Positions 25,234-33,707 of a DNA stretch of 41,778 nt are shown here, piece after piece. The DNA lies in the NCBI GenBank assembly GCA_031270865.1, contig JAISWI010000009.1, positions 1 through 41,778 on the forward strand, written 5' to 3'. The notes under the pieces were generated by a model. The model ran no database searches. It was not told where the DNA came from and saw only the letters and a program-made list of their open reading frames with translations. Source of the stretch: Oscillospiraceae bacterium. Lineage in GTDB: Bacteria; Bacillota; Clostridia; Christensenellales; Aristaeellaceae. The stretch's first letter is position 1, and each line of letters begins with the position of its first letter. Position numbers and translations under genes: made by a program.

Positions 25234-25947
25234 ATGAGGGGCAGGGCGTTCGTCGGCGGGACGGTTATGACGGTCGCCGCGTTCCTGGCCGCGCTGCTGG
25301 CGGGATTGTTCATATGCGCGTCGAGCGGGGAACTATACATGTGGGCGATGGGACGCGCGGGGGTATTCGAGTCGGCGGGCGTGGACAGCGGGACGCTGGC
25401 CATTGTCGCCGAAGACATAACCCAATATATCTTCGAGCGAAACCCGTCGGCCGCGTTCGACCGCGTAATCGTAATGGACGGGCTGGAGCGTCCCGAACTG
25501 AACGACCGCGAGAAAGCGCACATGCTGGACGTGCGGCGGTTACTGCGGCTTGCCGGGATCGCGGGCGGCTGCCTCGCGGTGATATGCGCGGCCGCCGGGG
25601 TGTATTCCGCGAGGATCAACGCGAAGATCAACGCGCGGCGGGCGACGGGCTGCGGCATGCTCGCGGGGACGGGCGCGACCATGCTGGCCGCGCTGATTGT
25701 AATCATGGCTATCCGCGCGGATTTCTATAATTTCTTCGTCGCGCTTCACAAACGTCTATTCACCAACGATCTGTGGTACATGAACCCGGAGACGGACCTG
25801 CTGATCCGCATGATGCCCAGCGGGTTCTTCCTGTCGATGGGGATGGTGGTCGGCGCGGCGACGCTGGTTCTGGTTTTGGTTATACTGCCGGTAGGTTTAT
25901 GGCTGGTATTATCGAACGGGAGGCGTGAGGCGCGGCGTGCTGTATGA
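25234..25947 (+). CDS. TIGR01906/DUF1461 membrane protein, Lit-like
   Basis: This 237-residue protein has about four membrane helices (about 10-30, 105-125, 143-162, 207-227). It shows the family's two histidine motifs: LNDREKAHMLDV with His96, and FFVALHKRLFTNDLWYMNP with His172, then DLLIRMMPSGFF. TIGR01906 includes Lit, the lipoprotein intramolecular transacylase of some Firmicutes, whose two catalytic histidines sit in these motifs. If so, it would convert diacyl lipoproteins to the lyso form outside the membrane. Lit-type function is inferred from the motif match. The ATG has GAGGT upstream, and its end overlaps the TsaD reading frame by 23 bases. Confidence 0.75.
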   Translation: MRGRAFVGGTVMTVAAFLAALLAGLFICASSGELYMWAMGRAGVFESAGVDSGTLAIVAEDITQYIFERNPSAAFDRVIVMDGLERPELNDREKAHMLDVRRLLRLAGIAGGCLAVICAAAGVYSARINAKINARRATGCGMLAGTGATMLAALIVIMAIRADFYNFFVALHKRLFTNDLWYMNPETDLLIRMMPSGFFLSMGMVVGAATLVLVLVILPVGLWLVLSNGRREARRAV

Positions 25948-26992
25948 CGCTCGGAGCGCGATCCAGTTGGATGAGCTGCGGCGAACCGGACGCGCGGTGA
26001 TCCTTGCCATAGAGACGTCGTGCGACGAGACCGCCGCCGCCGTGATCCGCGACGGGCGCGTGATACTCTCCAACGTGGTATCGACCCAGATTCCGCTGCA
26101 CGCGCGGTATGGCGGCGTGGTGCCGGAGGTCGCGTCGCGGGCGCATGTCGAGGCGGTCAACACCGTAATCGACCGCGCGTTGGATGAATCCGGCGCGGAC
26201 CTGCGCGGCGTCGACGCGATAGCGGTGACTAATGGGCCGGGGCTGGTGGGAGCGCTGTTGGTAGGCGTGTCCACGGCGAAGGCGCTGGCGTTCGCGTCGT
26301 CAAAGCCGCTGGTCGCCATCCACCACATGGAGGCGCACATCTGCGCGGCGTATCTGGCTTACAGCGACCTTGCCCCGCCGTTCCTGTGCCTGACCGTGTC
26401 CGGCGGCCACACCGCGCTTACCGAGGCGACCGACGGCGGCGTGACCCGCATGCTGGGCCAGACGCTGGACGACGCGGCGGGCGAGGCGTTCGACAAGGCC
26501 GCGAGGGTGTTGGGCTTGCCATATCCCGGAGGCCCCGCGCTGGACGGGCTGGCGGAGAACGGGAATCCCGCCGCGATCGCGCTGCCGAGGGCTAAGACGC
26601 CCGGAGCGTATGATTTCAGCTTCAGCGGGCTTAAGACCGCGTTCATTCAATTGGAGAGGAAGGGCGCGTTGGCCGATCTGTCCAAAGAGGACGCCGCCGC
26701 GTCATACCGCGAGGCCGTGGTAGACATGCTCGCGGTTAAGACTATCCGCGCCGCTGAGTCCGGCGGTTACCGTACGGTCGTGGTGGCTGGAGGCGTGGCC
26801 GCTAATAAAGGGCTGCGCTCTCGAATGGCGGCGGAGTGCGCGGCGAGGGGACTGCGGCTGTGTATGCCTCCGATACAGTTATGCACCGATAACGCCGCGA
26901 TGGTCGGAGCGGCGGCGTTCCGGCGGATCATGTCGGGCAGGGCGGCGGGCGGCTTGACGCTCAACGCCGAGCCCGCCGGGTATATGGCATGA
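25925..26992 (+). CDS. tsaD: tRNA threonylcarbamoyladenosine transferase TsaD
   Basis: TsaD transfers the threonylcarbamoyl group to A37 of ANN-decoding tRNAs. The sequence shows ILAIETSCDETAAAV, the metal motif HHMEAH (133-138 counted from the first GTG), CLTVSGGHTAL, FDKAARVLGLPYPGG and VAGGVAANKGLR. The frame from GTG 25925 gives 355 residues and lies next to GGGAGG (25918-25923). GTG 25937, 13 bases after that site, and GTG 25997, which begins right at ILAIETSCDET, are alternatives, so the first 24 residues are uncertain. It overlaps the Lit-like gene upstream and the azlC start downstream (ATGA). Confidence 0.93.
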   Translation: MRRGVLYDARSAIQLDELRRTGRAVILAIETSCDETAAAVIRDGRVILSNVVSTQIPLHARYGGVVPEVASRAHVEAVNTVIDRALDESGADLRGVDAIAVTNGPGLVGALLVGVSTAKALAFASSKPLVAIHHMEAHICAAYLAYSDLAPPFLCLTVSGGHTALTEATDGGVTRMLGQTLDDAAGEAFDKAARVLGLPYPGGPALDGLAENGNPAAIALPRAKTPGAYDFSFSGLKTAFIQLERKGALADLSKEDAAASYREAVVDMLAVKTIRAAESGGYRTVVVAGGVAANKGLRSRMAAECAARGLRLCMPPIQLCTDNAAMVGAAAFRRIMSGRAAGGLTLNAEPAGYMA

Positions 26993-27726
26993 CTGGCGCG
27001 GCTGTTACGAAGTCAAGGACACGCGCCGCGATCCGCGCCGCGCTGCCCGTGACCGTGCCGGTGCTTACCAGTTACATACCGCTGGGCGCGGCGTTCGGGG
27101 CGCTGCTGGCCAGCCAGGGCTATGGCGTAGGCTGGGCGGCGTTCATGAGCGCGGCGGTGTTCGCGGGATCGATGCAGTTCGCGGGGGTTGGACTGCTTAC
27201 GGCGGCGTTCGATCCGCTTGGCGCGGCTCTGCTCACGCTGATGATCAACGCGCGGCATCTGTTCTACGGGCTGGCGATGCTGGAGCGGTGGCGCGGGTTC
27301 GACCGGACGAAACCATACCGCGTGTTCGCGCTGACGGACGAGTCGTTCTCGCTGTTCATCGCGTGTCCGGAGCCGCCGGTCAATGTCGAGCCGCGCCTGT
27401 TCGAGTTCTGGATTGCCCTGCTCAACCAATGTTATTGGATGGCGGGCAGCGTCGCGGGAGCGTTAGTCGGATCGGCGATGAGGTCCAACCCACGGTTCGA
27501 CCTTGCGGGGATTGATTTTTCCATGACCGCGCTGTTCCTTGTGATCTTCCTGGACCAGTGGCGCGGCGGTAAGGGCAGGGCGGCCGCGCTGGTGGGGATT
27601 GGCGGGGCGTTCGCGTGCCTGATGGTCTTTGGCGAATCGTGGTTCCTGATCGCCGCTATGGTGGTGATCGTCGCGGCGCTGATGCTGTTACGGCCTGTAA
27701 TCGCGGCGGGGGGATTGGACACGTGA
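26989..27726 (+). CDS. azlC: AzlC family branched-chain amino acid exporter subunit
   Basis: This 245-residue protein has several membrane helices. ALPVTVPVLTSYIPLGAAFG is the family's N-terminal motif, followed by SAAVFAGSMQFAGVGLL and LLTLMINARHLFYGLAMLERW, which define AzlC. The partner AzlD follows at once, overlapping by four bases (GTGA). Together they are a small two-component permease that exports branched-chain amino acids or analogues. ATG 26989 overlaps the tsaD stop, so expression is coupled to tsaD. Confidence 0.92.
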   Translation: MTGAAVTKSRTRAAIRAALPVTVPVLTSYIPLGAAFGALLASQGYGVGWAAFMSAAVFAGSMQFAGVGLLTAAFDPLGAALLTLMINARHLFYGLAMLERWRGFDRTKPYRVFALTDESFSLFIACPEPPVNVEPRLFEFWIALLNQCYWMAGSVAGALVGSAMRSNPRFDLAGIDFSMTALFLVIFLDQWRGGKGRAAALVGIGGAFACLMVFGESWFLIAAMVVIVAALMLLRPVIAAGGLDT

Positions 27727-28049
27727 CGCGCGGTCAGGCGGTTATAACTATATTAGTTATGGCCGCGTGCACGCTGGCGACGCGGGCGTTGCCGTTCGCG
27801 CTGTTCGGCGGCGGGCGGCGGGCACCGAAGGTTGTGCTGTATCTGGGGCGAACGCTTCCTTACGCGATCATAGGTATGCTGATCGTATATTGTCTGCGTG
27901 GCGCGAGGCCGCTTGTATGGCCGCGCGCGCTGCCGGAGGCGGTTGGGCTGGCGGTTACGGCGGTGGTTTACCTGATGGGGAAGCGGGCGCTGCCGGCTGT
28001 GTTGGGCGGGACCGCGGCGTATATGATCGCGCTTAGGGTTATCGGGTAG
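27723..28049 (+). CDS. azlD: AzlD domain protein
   Basis: This 108-residue protein has four short membrane helices, with the typical AzlD pattern: TRGQAVITILVMAACTLATR, LPFALFGGGRRAPKVVLYLG with RTLPYAIIGMLIVY, and a final GGTAAYMIALRVIG. It is the small partner of AzlC. GTG 27723 overlaps the azlC stop and is preferred over longer upstream frames, which lie inside azlC. Confidence 0.9.
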   Translation: MTRGQAVITILVMAACTLATRALPFALFGGGRRAPKVVLYLGRTLPYAIIGMLIVYCLRGARPLVWPRALPEAVGLAVTAVVYLMGKRALPAVLGGTAAYMIALRVIG

Positions 28050-28290
28050 GAGGGTGGGACGCGCTTTCTGCCGATTGCGGGGGATTCGCTTCGCGCCCTC
28101 TGCCGACTGTGAGGGAGGATTCGCCTCGTGCCCTCTGCCGACTGTGGGGGGATTCGCTTCGCGCCCTCTGCCGACTGTGGCGGGGATTCGCTTCGCGCCC
28201 TCTGTCGCCTGTAGCGGGATTCACTTCGCGCCCTCTGTCTCCTGAGGGCGATATTTCCCCTAAAAGGGCGACAAGAGGTGGGTGCGGCTA
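28050..28290. repeat. Repeat family B, locus 4 (tandem units)
   Basis: Five or six units of about 36 bases read GATTCGCTTCGCGCCCTCTG with CCGACTGTGG, a little different each time (about 28082-28235). Then comes one reverse-oriented core CTGAGGGCGATATTTCCCC with AAAAGGGCGACAAGAGG. No unique spacers occur between units, so this is not a CRISPR array. The oxidoreductase ribosome site (AGGAGG) starts just after. Confidence 0.8.
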
Positions 28291-28302
28291 GGAGGAAATA
28301 TT

Positions 28303-29427
28303 ATGCCAGATAACCAGTTGAAGTGTATGGTATGCGGGGCGTTGATGCCCGTGGGGACGACGGTCTGCCCGGTATGCGGCGCGGGTTCGGATCAGTTGGT
28401 ATACGCCGACGCGCCGGGGATTATGTTCAGGCTCGACACAGAGCGGCGGTTTATCATCGTGGGCGCGGGTATCGCCGGGATCAGCGCGGCGGCGGCGATC
28501 CGTAAGCGCGATCATACCGCGATTATCGTTCTCCTGGATGGCGAGGATGAACTCCCCTACTACCGCCCGATGCTGACCAAGCGGCTGTCCGGTGAGTTGT
28601 CGTCTGGAGAATTGGTCATCCACAATGAATCGTGGTATGACGAGCGGGGCATAACGCGGATACCCGGCCAACGCGCCGCTTCCATAGATACAGCGGCAAA
28701 GACCATCACGCTGGAATCGGGAGCGGAACTGCTGTACGACGCGTGCGTTCTCGCGATGGGCGCGTCGAGCTTCATACCGCCGATACCCGGCGCGGGCTAC
28801 GCAAACGTTTTCACGATACGCTCGTTGGACGACGCGCGTCGGCTGGCGTCTGAGGCGAGGTTCGCCCAACACGTGACAGTCATTGGCGGCGGCGCGCTCG
28901 GGCTGGAGGCGGCGTGGTCGCTGCGCGGGGCTGGCTTGGATGTGACGGTTATCGAAACGCTGCCGCGCCTGCTGGATAGGAAGGTAACGCAAACCATGTC
29001 CGACACGCTGGCGGACAGGATTCGCCAGTCGGGTATTGGGTTGATTCTGGGCGCGAAGGTACAATCAATCGAAGCAGCCGACGGCAAAGCCCGCGCCGTC
29101 ACGCTGGTCGGCTTCGAGACGATTCGAACCGACATCGTTATACTCTCAACCGGAATCACGCCGAACGTAAAAGCGGTATCCTCGTCGGGCATAACCATTG
29201 AGCGCGGGATCGTTGTAGACGGGAGCATGAGGACAAACGCCCCCGACGTGTACGCGTGCGGCGACTGCGCGATATTCGATGGTATCCGTTACGGGTTGTG
29301 GCCGGAAGCGGAAGCCATGGGCGCGACAGCCGGAGCGAACGCGGCGGGCGACTGCCAGACCTACACGCGAGTTCCGCTGCCGGAAACGCTGACTACGCTG
29401 GGGGATTTCGCCATTCGCGGCGCGTAA
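28303..29427 (+). CDS. FAD/NAD(P) oxidoreductase with N-terminal zinc-ribbon/rubredoxin-like domain, C-terminally short
   Basis: This 374-residue protein starts with a four-cysteine ribbon (C8, C11, C22, C25: KCMVCGALMPVG then CPVCG). It then has an FAD site FIIVGAGIAGISAAAAIRKR, PMLTKRLSGE, an NAD(P) site VTVIGGGALGLEAAWSLRG, STGITPNV and the second FAD motif VYACGDCAIF. It resembles the rubredoxin-fused NADH oxidoreductases of Clostridia, which pass electrons to iron proteins in oxidative-stress defence. ATG 28303 follows AGGAGG. The protein stops at LGDFAIRGA, where relatives continue into a C-terminal interface domain of 70 residues or so. Repeat B begins at once after the stop, so the end was probably lost. 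Confidence 0.78.
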   Translation: MPDNQLKCMVCGALMPVGTTVCPVCGAGSDQLVYADAPGIMFRLDTERRFIIVGAGIAGISAAAAIRKRDHTAIIVLLDGEDELPYYRPMLTKRLSGELSSGELVIHNESWYDERGITRIPGQRAASIDTAAKTITLESGAELLYDACVLAMGASSFIPPIPGAGYANVFTIRSLDDARRLASEARFAQHVTVIGGGALGLEAAWSLRGAGLDVTVIETLPRLLDRKVTQTMSDTLADRIRQSGIGLILGAKVQSIEAADGKARAVTLVGFETIRTDIVILSTGITPNVKAVSSSGITIERGIVVDGSMRTNAPDVYACGDCAIFDGIRYGLWPEAEAMGATAGANAAGDCQTYTRVPLPETLTTLGDFAIRGA

Positions 29428-29588
29428 CCAACCTCTTGTCGCCCCCTCTATCGCCTGAGGGCGATAGAGGGGCAACGTGAATCCCGCCACGCAACGACGA
29501 ACCGGGCGACACGAATCCCACCACACAGCAACGAACCGGGCGACGCGAATCCCGCCACGCATCAACAAACCGGGCGACACCAACCGTC
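29428..29588. repeat. Repeat family B, locus 5
   Basis: The core CCTCTTGTCGCCCCCTCTATCG with GCCTGAGGGCGATAGAGGGG (about 29430-29472) is followed by three to four units of about 34 bases, GGGCGACACGAATCCCACCA with CACAGCAACGAACC. It fills the convergent gap between the oxidoreductase and phoU. Confidence 0.78.
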
Positions 29589-30239
29589 CTACAGGCTCTC
29601 GACCTCGCGGTTCCCGGTAAGGAAGTATATCACCCACCCGGCGATATTCACCGCGTGGTCGCCGATGCGCTCGAAGTATTTGGCGATCATCAGCAGGTCC
29701 AGGCATTCCTGAGCGTACGCTCCGTCCGAGCGCAGGCGCTCTATCAGCTGCCGCTTGATCTGGCTGAACAGGCCGTCCACCACGTCGTCATACCGGATGA
29801 CCGACCGCGCCAGCTCAAGGTCCTCGCGTACGAATGAGTCGATGCTCTCGGTTACCATCTTGGCCGTTGCGCGCGCCATGTCGGATATGCGCGCGTCGCT
29901 CTTGACCGGGCTGCCCCTCATGAACGCGGAGATATCCGCGATGTCCGCAGCCTGGTCGCCTATCCGCTCCATGTCTATGATCATCATCTGCGCCGCCGTC
30001 ACCTGCCGCAGGTCGCCTGCCATCGGCTGCTGGTGCAGCAGCAGCCTCACGCACATCGACTCGATCTCGCGCTCTATCATGTCGATGTCGTGCTCCAGCG
30101 CTACGGCCTCGGCCCGCGTCGCCTCGTCGCCGTCCAGCAGCGCCTTGGCAGCGCTGGCGATGGCGTCCTCGCACAGCGCGCCCATGCGGATCAATCCGTT
30201 GTGCACAGCCTCCAATTGTTGGTCGTACTGCTTGCGCAT
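29589..30239 (-). CDS. phoU: Phosphate transport regulator PhoU
   Basis: This 216-residue, all-helical protein has two PhoU repeats. Each carries the metal-binding (E/D)xxxD pattern: MIIDMERIGDQAADIADI (first) and LMIAKYFERIGDHAVNIAGW (second). PhoU links Pst transport activity to PhoR kinase control. ATG 30239 overlaps the pstB stop (ATGA). An open frame extends upstream but lies inside pstB and is not used. It is last in the pstSCAB-phoU operon, the usual order. Confidence 0.93.
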   Translation of the reverse strand: MRKQYDQQLEAVHNGLIRMGALCEDAIASAAKALLDGDEATRAEAVALEHDIDMIEREIESMCVRLLLHQQPMAGDLRQVTAAQMMIIDMERIGDQAADIADISAFMRGSPVKSDARISDMARATAKMVTESIDSFVREDLELARSVIRYDDVVDGLFSQIKRQLIERLRSDGAYAQECLDLLMIAKYFERIGDHAVNIAGWVIYFLTGNREVESL

Positions 30240-30997
30240 CAGCCGAACCTCCCTGTAATGTAATCCTCCGTGCGACGGTCCGCCGGCATGGAGAACATGG
30301 TCTCGGTCGGGTTGTACTCGACCAACTCGCCCAGCAGGAAGAACGCGGTCTTGTCGGATACCCGCGCCGCCTGCTGCATGTTGTGTGTAACTATGATGAT
30401 CGTATACATTCCCTTGAGTTCGGCCAGCAGGTCCTCTATCTTGGATGTGGAGATGGGGTCGAGCGCGGAGGTCGGCTCGTCCATCAGCAGCGCTTCGGGC
30501 TTGACGGCCAGCGCCCGCGCGATACACAGCCGCTGCTGTTGGCCGCCCGAAAGCCCCAACGCGCTCTTGCGCAGCCTGTCCTTGGTCTCGTCCCATATGG
30601 CAGCGTCGCGCAGCGACTGCTCGACTATCTCATCCAGCTTCATCCTCGAGCGAACGCCGTGGGAGCGAGGCCCGAACGCCACGTTGTCATAGACGCTCAT
30701 CGGGAACGGGTTCGGCTTCTGGAAGACCATGCCCACCCGCTTGCGCAGGAGGGATACGTCCATCCCGCCGTAGACGTCCTCGCCGTCCAGCCTGATCGAT
30801 CCGGTGACGCGGCATCCCTCCACCAGATCATTCATGCGGTTGATGGACTTGATCAGCGTGGACTTGCCGCAACCGGACGGGCCAATCAGCGCGGTTATCC
30901 CACGCGCGGGGAAGGGTATCGTCACCGACTTCAGCGCGTGGAACGCGCCGTAGTAGAGGTTGAGGTCCTTTATGTCAATCTTTACTAAATCATCCAT
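30239..30997 (-). CDS. pstB: Phosphate ABC transporter ATP-binding protein PstB
   Basis: This 252-residue ATPase has [20 protein letters not shown] (Walker A), the Q-loop [20 protein letters not shown], signature [15 protein letters not shown] and Walker [16 protein letters not shown]. It ends with the H-loop [16 protein letters not shown]. The [12 protein letters not shown] stretch is specific for PstB. It powers phosphate uptake by PstC-PstA. It overlaps phoU and meets pstA at one base. Confidence 0.95.
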   Translation of the reverse strand: MDDLVKIDIKDLNLYYGAFHALKSVTIPFPARGITALIGPSGCGKSTLIKSINRMNDLVEGCRVTGSIRLDGEDVYGGMDVSLLRKRVGMVFQKPNPFPMSVYDNVAFGPRSHGVRSRMKLDEIVEQSLRDAAIWDETKDRLRKSALGLSGGQQQRLCIARALAVKPEALLMDEPTSALDPISTSKIEDLLAELKGMYTIIIVTHNMQQAARVSDKTAFFLLGELVEYNPTETMFSMPADRRTEDYITGRFG

Positions 30998-31848
30998 CAG
31001 CCGCCGCCTCCTCCCGTCATGGCGCGCTCGGCCTTCCGCGCCGCCCAGGACGACAGCGCGTTGATCGCCGCCACCAGCGCGATCAGCACGACCGCGGTCG
31101 CGTAGGTTTGGTCGATGTGCATCCCCTCGCTGCTGAGGTTATACATGTGCACCGCCATCGTGCGCCCGGACTTCATGAGCGAGCCTGTCGCCCTGGCCGC
31201 CGTGCCCGCCGTGAGGATCAGCGCGGCGCTCTCGCCCACCACGCGCCCGATCGCCAGTATCACCCCGGCGAGTATCCCGGGCGCGGCGGCTGGCAGCGCA
31301 ACGCGGAACACCGTGCGGACACGCCCCGCGCCCAGCGCGAAGCTCCCCTCCCGGTACATGTCGGGCACGGCCAGCAGCGCCTCCTCCGCGGTTCTCATGA
31401 TAAGCGGCAGTATCATGATGGACAGCGTGAACGCGCCCGCCAGCATCGACAGCCCCCACTTGAGCGCGACCACGAAGAACAGGAACCCGAACAATCCATA
31501 TACGATGGATGGAATGCCCGCCAGCGTCTCCGACGCCATGCGGATTATCCTGACAACGCGGCTGCCGCGCCGCGCGTACTCGGCAAGGTAAACGGCGGCC
31601 AACGCGCCCAGCGGCACGGCGATGAGCAGCGCCATCGCGGTCATCATGACGGTGTTGACCATCGCGGGGGTCATCGAAACGTTTTCACTGGTATACCGCC
31701 ACGCGAACAGCGACGGAGTAATGCGCGGTATCCCCTTGAACAATATGAACCCGACCATGCCCAGCCCGGCAGCCATGGCCGCCGCCGCCGCTAAGTAAGT
31801 AACCGCCCGCAGCGCGAGCGAAACCGGGTCAATCCTCCCGCGCCTCAC
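30997..31848 (-). CDS. pstA: Phosphate ABC transporter permease PstA
   Basis: This 283-residue protein has about six membrane helices. It shows [20 protein letters not shown] at the entry of the permease domain, [18 protein letters not shown] and the cytoplasmic loop [20 protein letters not shown] with [20 protein letters not shown], the EAA-like motif contacting PstB. It pairs with PstC to form the channel. It overlaps pstC by four bases. Confidence 0.94.
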   Translation of the reverse strand: MRRGRIDPVSLALRAVTYLAAAAAMAAGLGMVGFILFKGIPRITPSLFAWRYTSENVSMTPAMVNTVMMTAMALLIAVPLGALAAVYLAEYARRGSRVVRIIRMASETLAGIPSIVYGLFGFLFFVVALKWGLSMLAGAFTLSIMILPLIMRTAEEALLAVPDMYREGSFALGAGRVRTVFRVALPAAAPGILAGVILAIGRVVGESAALILTAGTAARATGSLMKSGRTMAVHMYNLSSEGMHIDQTYATAVVLIALVAAINALSSWAARKAERAMTGGGGG

Positions 31849-32744
31849 GTCCTCGCCCCCTTCCCCTTTACAGCTGACAGCAGCAGGTTTATCAGCAATA
31901 TGAACACGAACAGGACTACCGCGCAGCCTATCAACGCCTCGCGATGGAGATCGGCGGCGTAGCCCATCTCCAACACGATGTTGGCTGTCAGCGTGCGAAC
32001 GCCGCTTAGTATGCCGCTGGGCACGACCGCCTGGTTGCCCGCGACCATTATAACCGCCATGGTCTCGCCGATCGCGCGGCCAATCCCCAGCACGATCGCC
32101 GCCATCACCCCGGACTTCGCGGCGGGCAGCGCGCAGAAGAACACGCCGCGCTCATGCGACGCGCCCAGCGCGACCGCGCCCTCATAGTAACTGTCGGGCA
32201 CCGCGCGTATGGCGGCCTCCGAGACCCGGATTACCGTGGGCAGTATCATGATCCCCAGCAGTATCGACGCGGTCAAGACGCTCTTGCCCGCGCCGAACCA
32301 CGCCCGCGCCGCCGGGACAATAGCCACCATCCCGAAGAAACCATACACCACCGACGGTATCCCCGCCATCAGCGATATTACGGGACTGACCAGCCGATAC
32401 AGCCGCTTCCCGCAGAACCTGGCCATATACGCGGCGGTCAGCACGCCTATCGGCACGCCGACCACCACCGCCCCAGCCGTGACGAACAGGCTGCCCACGA
32501 TCATCGGCGCGGTGCCGTACAGGTTCCGCCCGGGCTTCCAGCTTAGCCCCAGCAGGAATTTAAGCGGGCCGATCTCCGCGATGGCCGGCAGTCCGTTCGC
32601 CAGCAGGAACGCGCAGATAAGCCCGACGCACAGCACGCACACGCACGCGGCGATGAGGAAAACTATCCTCATCGCCGTCTCGACGGCGGACCTGGCGCGT
32701 ACTCCCAGCGCCAGGTCCGCGTTGGTTCCAGACTGGCCGCTCAC
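31845..32744 (-). CDS. pstC: Phosphate ABC transporter permease PstC
   Basis: This 299-residue permease has about six membrane helices, SLFVTAGAVVVGVPIGVLTA, MAGIPSVVYGFFGMVAIVP, the coupling-loop motif VSEAAIRAVPDSYYEGAVAL with GASHERGVFFCALPAAKSG, and IGRAIGETMAVIMVAGN. The start GTG 32744 overlaps the pstS stop (GTGA); a longer upstream frame lies within pstS. The overlap means PstC translation depends on PstS translation. Confidence 0.93.
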   Translation of the reverse strand: MSGQSGTNADLALGVRARSAVETAMRIVFLIAACVCVLCVGLICAFLLANGLPAIAEIGPLKFLLGLSWKPGRNLYGTAPMIVGSLFVTAGAVVVGVPIGVLTAAYMARFCGKRLYRLVSPVISLMAGIPSVVYGFFGMVAIVPAARAWFGAGKSVLTASILLGIMILPTVIRVSEAAIRAVPDSYYEGAVALGASHERGVFFCALPAAKSGVMAAIVLGIGRAIGETMAVIMVAGNQAVVPSGILSGVRTLTANIVLEMGYAADLHREALIGCAVVLFVFILLINLLLSAVKGKGART

Positions 32745-33598
32745 TTGATATCGGACCAGTTGACCAGCGTTCCGGTATAGATGCCCTTGACCTGATCTTT
32801 GGCGAGGGACTCGACCGCGCTCGCGTTGTTGACGATTACAGCTATGCCGTCCAGCGCGATGGTTATCTCGGCGAGGCCCTTCTCGATCTCGCTGTCCTTC
32901 AACGCGCGGGAGACCATGCCTATGTCGCACACGCCCTCGATCGTGGCGTTGACGCCCGTGGTGGAGTCGCTCTGCTGGATCTCGATCTCGACCGACGGGT
33001 TGAGCGTGGCGTACGCCTCGGCCAGTTTCTCCATGAGCGGGGTTACCGACGACGATCCGGCGACTACCAACTTGCCTTCAGAGCCAGTCGGGGCGAAATC
33101 CGGCGCGTCGTCCAGCTTGATGTAGCCGCTGCCCTCGACGACTGTCTGGCCCTCGGCGCTAAGGATGTAGGCGATGAACTCGGCGGCCGCGCCCTCGGCC
33201 TCGCCCAGAGTTGTGATGTTGAACGGGCGTGATATCGCGTACGAGCCGTCCTTGACGGTATCGACGCTTGGGACGACACCGTCGATGGCCACGGCCTTGA
33301 CAGTATCGTTCATTGAACCTAAGGATATGTAGCCGATGGCGTCCGGATCGCCGGACACGCTCGTCATCATAACGGAGGTATTGTTGGTGACCTCGGCGCT
33401 GTCGATCGTCTCGTCGATCTTGTTGCCGTCGGCGTCCTTGACCTCCACGCCGAACAGCTCGATGAACGCGCCGCGCGTGCCGGAGCCTTCCTCGCGGGAG
33501 ATTACGTGGATGGGGTTGCCGTTAGCTGGGGCGGCGCAGGCGGGGGCGGCGGCCATAACCAGCGTGGCGGCCAGCGCCGCGATCTTGCGAAGATTCAT
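32741..33598 (-). CDS. pstS: Phosphate-binding protein PstS, circularly permuted
   Basis: This 285-residue exported protein has a signal peptide with a possible lipobox (APAC, Cys21). It carries PstS motifs, but in swapped order. The usual C-terminal half comes first: ISREEGSGTRGAFIELFG (35-42 for the REEGSGTR core), DAIGYISLGSMNDTVKAV and YAISRPFN. The usual N-terminal half comes second: VVAGSSSVTPLMEKLAEAY (core 181-185), QQSDSTTGVNATIEGVCDIG, IALDGIAVIVNN and YTGTLVNWSDIK at the very end. All parts are intact and the length is normal, so this is a circular permutation, not a truncation. The linker is near 160-178. It is first in the pst operon, with GGAGG before ATG 33598. Confidence 0.9.
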   Translation of the reverse strand: MNLRKIAALAATLVMAAAPACAAPANGNPIHVISREEGSGTRGAFIELFGVEVKDADGNKIDETIDSAEVTNNTSVMMTSVSGDPDAIGYISLGSMNDTVKAVAIDGVVPSVDTVKDGSYAISRPFNITTLGEAEGAAAEFIAYILSAEGQTVVEGSGYIKLDDAPDFAPTGSEGKLVVAGSSSVTPLMEKLAEAYATLNPSVEIEIQQSDSTTGVNATIEGVCDIGMVSRALKDSEIEKGLAEITIALDGIAVIVNNASAVESLAKDQVKGIYTGTLVNWSDIK

Positions 33599-33644
33599 CG
33601 GGTATCCTCCTTGTTTGTCTTTAATCTTCTCAATTATCGGTTAC

Positions 33645-33706
33645 AGTATGCAGGGTAAGGCGTTCATGTAAAGCTGGCAATCCGGGTTTCGTTAAGTTTG
33701 GGTTAA
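33645..33706 (-). promoter_or_regulatory. pst promoter with candidate Pho box
   Basis: On the minus strand, TTTACA (33672-33667) and CATACT (33650-33645) are 16 bases apart. Upstream lie two TTAAC motifs (plus-strand GTTAA at 33691-33695 and 33702-33706) exactly 11 bases apart, the spacing of PhoP-binding direct repeats in Firmicutes. Two repeats only are clear, so this is a candidate. Confidence 0.6.
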
Positions 33707-33707
33707 A

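Noticed and set aside
28082-28240. Regular repeats of about 36 bases resembling a CRISPR array
   Set aside because: The units follow each other directly without unique spacers, vary in sequence, and belong to the dispersed repeat B family; no cas genes are near.
30240-30596. N-terminal extension of PhoU
   Set aside because: It lies in the alternative frame of pstB; ATG 30239 starts the true PhoU domain.
32745-32930. N-terminal extension of PstC
   Set aside because: It lies in the alternative frame of pstS and has no transporter features; the GTG overlapping the pstS stop fits the operon pattern.
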